From Thinopyrum elongatum (Eukaryota > Streptophyta > Magnoliopsida > Poales > Poaceae), in the NCBI GenBank assembly GCA_011799875.1, contig CM022302.1:524348228-524412227 (forward strand): a stretch of DNA of 64,000 nt, given 5' to 3'. This document shows positions 60,570-64,000 of the stretch, in pieces. The position numbers and the translations under genes were made by a program. Numbering within the stretch: position 1 is the stretch's first letter; every line of letters starts with the position of its first letter. The notes under the pieces were generated by a model. The model had not been told where the DNA came from and ran no database searches. It saw only the letters and a program-made list of their open reading frames with translations.

Positions 60570-61008
60570 AGAGCACCTACGAAACCAAAATGAGTATAAA
60601 CTACTGCTAGTACCTAGTATACTATAGAGTTATGTATTCAGTTGAACTTCAGTTAACTTGAGAATGCTAGAAAATTTTGGTTCATAGTAGGCATTTGCCA
60701 CACTTTCCTACTATGTTGTGTTATGCCATAAAATTTATAGTCGTGAAATTGGTCGCCGTTGCAGCATTTGGCAGAAAGAAATGCGAGTTTGATAATAGGG
60801 AAATGTTGCTAAGAAGGTGTGAAATTTCATAGTTGTTGCACCGATAACAAAAATTGACCATATGTAGCTGTAACAATTGTGGCCACGTTGAGAAATATGG
60901 GTCCATGCCTGAACTATACACAACCTTCTAATCTAGAATCATCTACCACATTATTTGATAGATGTAGTCTAAAACACTATACCAATATTTTTTAGATATT
61001 TGATGGCA
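60570..61008. other. Unassigned AT-rich interval
   Basis: No gene or element recognised. Confidence 0.4.
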
Positions 61009-61274
61009 CATAAATACTCACTATAATACACTGGATGATATCCCATGTGTTGCTGCAGGAAACTTATTAAAAGTAATGTATAAATTGGTGCTATAAAAAA
61101 TTACTTATACTACTGAAAAATAAAACTACAAGAGTGTTCTCACATAAAAACTCACTATAATACACTAGATGGTATCCCGTGTGTAGCTGCGGGAAACTTA
61201 TTAAAAGTAATTTATAAATTGGTGCTACAAAAATGACTAAAACTACTGAAAAAACAAATGGAAGAGTGTTCTCG
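61009..61274. repeat. 134-bp tandem duplication
   Basis: Two adjacent units (from 61009 and 61143) share ACTCACTATAATACACT, GGAAACTTATTAAAAGTAAT, AAATTGGTGCTA and GAGTGTTCTC in the same order with about ten percent difference. Confidence 0.85.
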
Positions 61275-62860
61275 ATTTATGTGTAAAAGCTTGTATAAAG
61301 CATACAAAATATGTAACAAAGTGGTGCATAGAAAGAGGAAAACTTTTGGGTTGAAGTTACTGGTATATTATTTCTAACAAAATTGTGAAGCATGAACTAC
61401 ATAGGTATGCTCTAAGGATCCGACACATATAATGTCCATGATAACACACAAAACTAAAATACAATGTAGATTAATATACATGACTTTCTGATGTGGCATT
61501 GTTGGCTAGATAGACTAGCTGATCATGACATGATTAGTTTAAATAAGCATAAAAGTTTAGTACGAAAAATGCTCAAGGAAGGGAGGTATTACTGTGCGAC
61601 ATGAATTTTCAAACACGAGGCTGGTGGGCGAAAATGAGGTCGGCGGTGAAGGCGGCGTTTGTAGTTACTTTACAGCCGATTCACTGTGTGTAGAGGAAGT
61701 AGTCGTCGGCACAGTCTTCTCGGACATGTCGATGAAAGCTCAGCGGGTCATGGATGACGTCGGAGCGAAGGCCATGGCGACATGCGCATCGTCTATGCTA
61801 GCTGCTAGAACCCAAAATCAACTCTAACAATCATCTCTTTCTTTCTGCCACCGCATCGATCAGGGATTAGCAACACCTTCCCGTCCAAGGACGGATGGAC
61901 ATCGTGACCGATGAGGAGCTCCACCTACACGGAGGCCCTCATGGCTATGGTAGCGCTACTACTACTGGTCATTTGGCTCCCGTTGTTGTCGTCATCATAC
62001 AAAAGAGGAGAGATGGGAGAGGAGAAAGTGTACCGAGGAGGAGCGAGAAAGAGATGCGTTGGACCTCGCCTCCAAATGGAATTTCAGGATGGATGGAGGC
62101 TAGGGTGGGCCCACCCATTGCTTGGAGGGCTGACACATGGAGACATGCCATGTGTGTTGCCCCTACTGCATGCAAGAATTATTATTAGTAAGGAGATTAT
62201 CTTGGAGATTTGTTATAGTTTTAGCAGAACCCTAATTAGGAAAGAGTATGAACAACAGCTCGGTCGGGATCACTACACGCTTTCTCAATGGGATCGCATT
62301 GACACTTTCTCTAGGCCCGAGGCAAATGAGAGAGAGAGAGAGAGAGAGCAGCAACAGCACGTGTGCAAGCCATGTGAGCCTCCTTTCATTCGCCACAAAA
62401 TGCTGGTGGGGCCTATGTACTCCCTCCCTTCGGTAATGATCCTGCCAGTGTCTCCATTCCTATGTGCTGAAAAAGTGAAGTCCCGCTCGATCCCCCGTAG
62501 CTCTAAAAGAGGGTTCATGCACGCTTGGAGACACATGGAGACACCCCATGTTACTGTTGCTTGCTAGTCTACGCTCACGCCTCAGGGTAGGCAAACATTC
62601 GTGGAGTCGCGGTGCACCAGCCAAATCCGGTTACTTTAACCCTCGTGCTGCTACTGCTGTATGTGGTGACTACCTACCCAATACCTAGGTTTTGCCTTTG
62701 AGCATCACTAGAGATACTAAGCTCCCACGAATTAGAGGCATGTGGTGCATCGAGGCTATAATGATCGGTCGTGGCCCCATTTATCTGTGATTGACTCGTT
62801 TAGTGCAGTCCGCTGCCGTATGGGCCTGGTTTTGTGTAAGTCGGTTTAACCCATTTGGTT
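61275..62860. other. Low-copy-looking interval with unrecognised open frames
   Basis: From about 61590 the GC content rises. An open frame of 218 codons runs from 61911 to 62567 on the + strand. It starts with a hydrophobic stretch (ALMAMVALLLLVIWLPLL) that could mimic a signal anchor, but its middle includes a GA microsatellite (62329-62348) read as Arg-Glu repeats, and no domain is recognisable. A shorter frame at 61594-61827 is also unassigned. These may be gene fragments or chance frames. I see no promoter, splice or codon pattern that decides. Confidence 0.2.
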
Positions 62861-63064
62861 GTTTGACCCATATAAGTTACCGCACAGCCCAACAGCCACC
62901 CAACCCTAGGGCTTTGCCTGCCGCTGCTGCATTCGCTTCTCCCCCTTCCCCTGCCCCAGTCGCTCGCGCCATCATCGGTGGAAGCTTCCTAGGAATGATC
63001 GAACAGATGGCCATGAATACTTTCGCTGCTGCACTCCCCTCAACCTGAACTAGTACGGCGAGTC
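62861..63064 (+). promoter_or_regulatory. Promoter-like segment with TATA and telo-box, cut by an LTR insertion
   Basis: ATATAAGT at 62870-62877 is followed about 30 bp later by CACCCAACCCTAGGGC (62898-62912), which contains AACCCTA, a telo-box typical of leaders of plant growth and ribosomal protein genes. A pyrimidine-rich, GC-rich leader-like stretch continues to a short frame ending at 63046. The LTR at 63065 interrupts whatever followed. It could be the 5' end of a gene, a gene fragment or chance. Confidence 0.3.
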
Positions 63065-64000
63065 TGTTGGAAATATGCCCTAGAGGCAATAATAAAGTGG
63101 TTATTGTTATATTTCCTTGTTCATGATAATTGTCTATTGTTCATGCTATAATTGTGTTATCCGAAAATCGTAATACATGTGTGAATACATAGACCACAAC
63201 ATGTCCCTAGTGAGCCTCTAGTTGACTAGCTCGTTGATCAATAGATGGTTACGGTTTCCTGACCATGGACATTAGATGTCTTTGATAACGGGATCACATC
63301 ATTAGGAGAATGATGTGATGGACAAGACCCAATCCTAAGCATAGCACTAGATCGTGTAGTTTGTCTGCTAAAGCTTTTCTAATGTCAAGTATCATTTCCT
63401 TAGACCATGAGATTGTGCAACTCTCGGATACCGTAGGAATGCTTTGGGTGTATCAAACGTCACAACGTAACTGGGTGACCATAAAGGTGCACTACAGGTA
63501 TCTCCGAAAGTGTCTGTTGGGTTGGCACGAATCGAGACTGGGATTTGTCACTCCGTATGACGGAGAGGTATCTCTGGGCCCACTCGGTAGGACATCATCA
63601 TAATGAGCTCAATGTGACCAAGGAGTTGATCACGGGATGATGTGTTACGAACGAGTAAAGAGACTTGCCGGTAACGAGATTGAACAAGGTATAGGGATAC
63701 CGACGATCGAATCTCGGGCAAGTATCATACCGGTAGACAAAGGGAATTGTGTACGGGATTGATTGAATCCCCGACATCGTGGTTCATCCGATGAGATCAT
63801 CATGGAGCATGTGGGAGCCAACATGGGTATCCATATCCCGCTGTTGGTAATTGATCGGAGAGATGTCTCGGTCATGTCTACATGCCTCCCGAACCCGTAG
63901 GGTCTACACACTTAAGGTTCGATGACACTAGGGTTATAGGGAAAGTTTGTACGTGGTTACCGAATGTTGTTCGGATTCCCGGATGAGATCCCGGATGTCA
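63065..64000 (+). mobile_element. Start of a further BARE/WIS/Angela-type Copia LTR, cut by the window edge
   Basis: It begins TGTTGGAAATATGCCCTAGA and is collinear with the LTRs at 636 and 2438 for 936 bp. No polypurine tract precedes it, so it is a 5' LTR in + orientation or a solo LTR. The preceding bases GAGTC (63060-63064) are the expected left target duplication. Confidence 0.9.

Noticed and set aside
61911..62567. 218-codon open frame as a membrane protein gene
   Set aside because: The hydrophobic start could be chance, the centre is a GA microsatellite translated as Arg-Glu, and no domain is recognisable. It is kept only as an unassigned interval.

Overview
The window is intergenic DNA from a large grass genome, most likely Triticeae (wheat, Aegilops, barley or rye). 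It has no complete cellular gene. The LTR termini, primer-binding sites and gag/pol remnants fit families common in Triticeae: BARE1/WIS/Angela-type Copia, and Athila-type Gypsy resembling Sabrina and WHAM. The family names are from memory of their LTR ends and are tentative. By my coordinates about 93% of the window is transposable element, arranged as nested insertions. Most insertions can be dated relative to each other from 5-bp target-site duplications (TSDs).

Layout. 1-4190: two 3' ends of BARE/WIS-type Copia elements, head to tail on the + strand and chimeric. 4191-4655, 23088-24376 and 24885-25142: older DNA carrying three diverged copies of an unnamed repeat. 4656-23087: one complete but decayed Copia element on the - strand (TSD GTGGC). 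Its pol gene is split by a complete 9.6-kb Athila-type Gypsy element at 8047-17633 (TSD GCCAT). 24421-24796: a MITE-like element inside a TA microsatellite. 25145-27840: a rearranged Gypsy remnant in which gag-protease (-) meets reverse transcriptase (+) at an inversion point. 27841-29045 and 60419-60569: the two remaining parts of a probable CACTA DNA transposon. It is split by a large Copia-like element without pol (29046-60418), which was itself hit by two Sabrina-like Gypsy elements in opposite orientation (35772-44032 -, 44653-52896 +) and a 3.9-kb solo LTR (55789-59717). 60570-63064: low-copy-looking DNA with a 134-bp tandem duplication and a promoter-like TATA/telo-box segment. 63065-64000: the start of another BARE/WIS-type LTR.

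How the parts work together. None of the three Gypsy elements with both LTRs (WHAM-like and two Sabrina-like) shows reverse transcriptase or integrase. They carry gag plus an Asp-Leu-Gly-Ala protease, and the WHAM-like one adds an Athila ORF-1-type protein, so they must have moved using enzymes supplied in trans. The 29046-60418 element also lacks pol. It has a Copia-type gag and a separate downstream transcription unit (TATA box, 416-nt intron, about 1260 codons), which is the most novel-looking object here. The only polymerase remnants are the broken Copia pol genes and one 0.84-kb Gypsy RT/RNase H fragment. All the larger coding regions carry stops or frameshifts, so the window is a record of past insertions rather than an active system.
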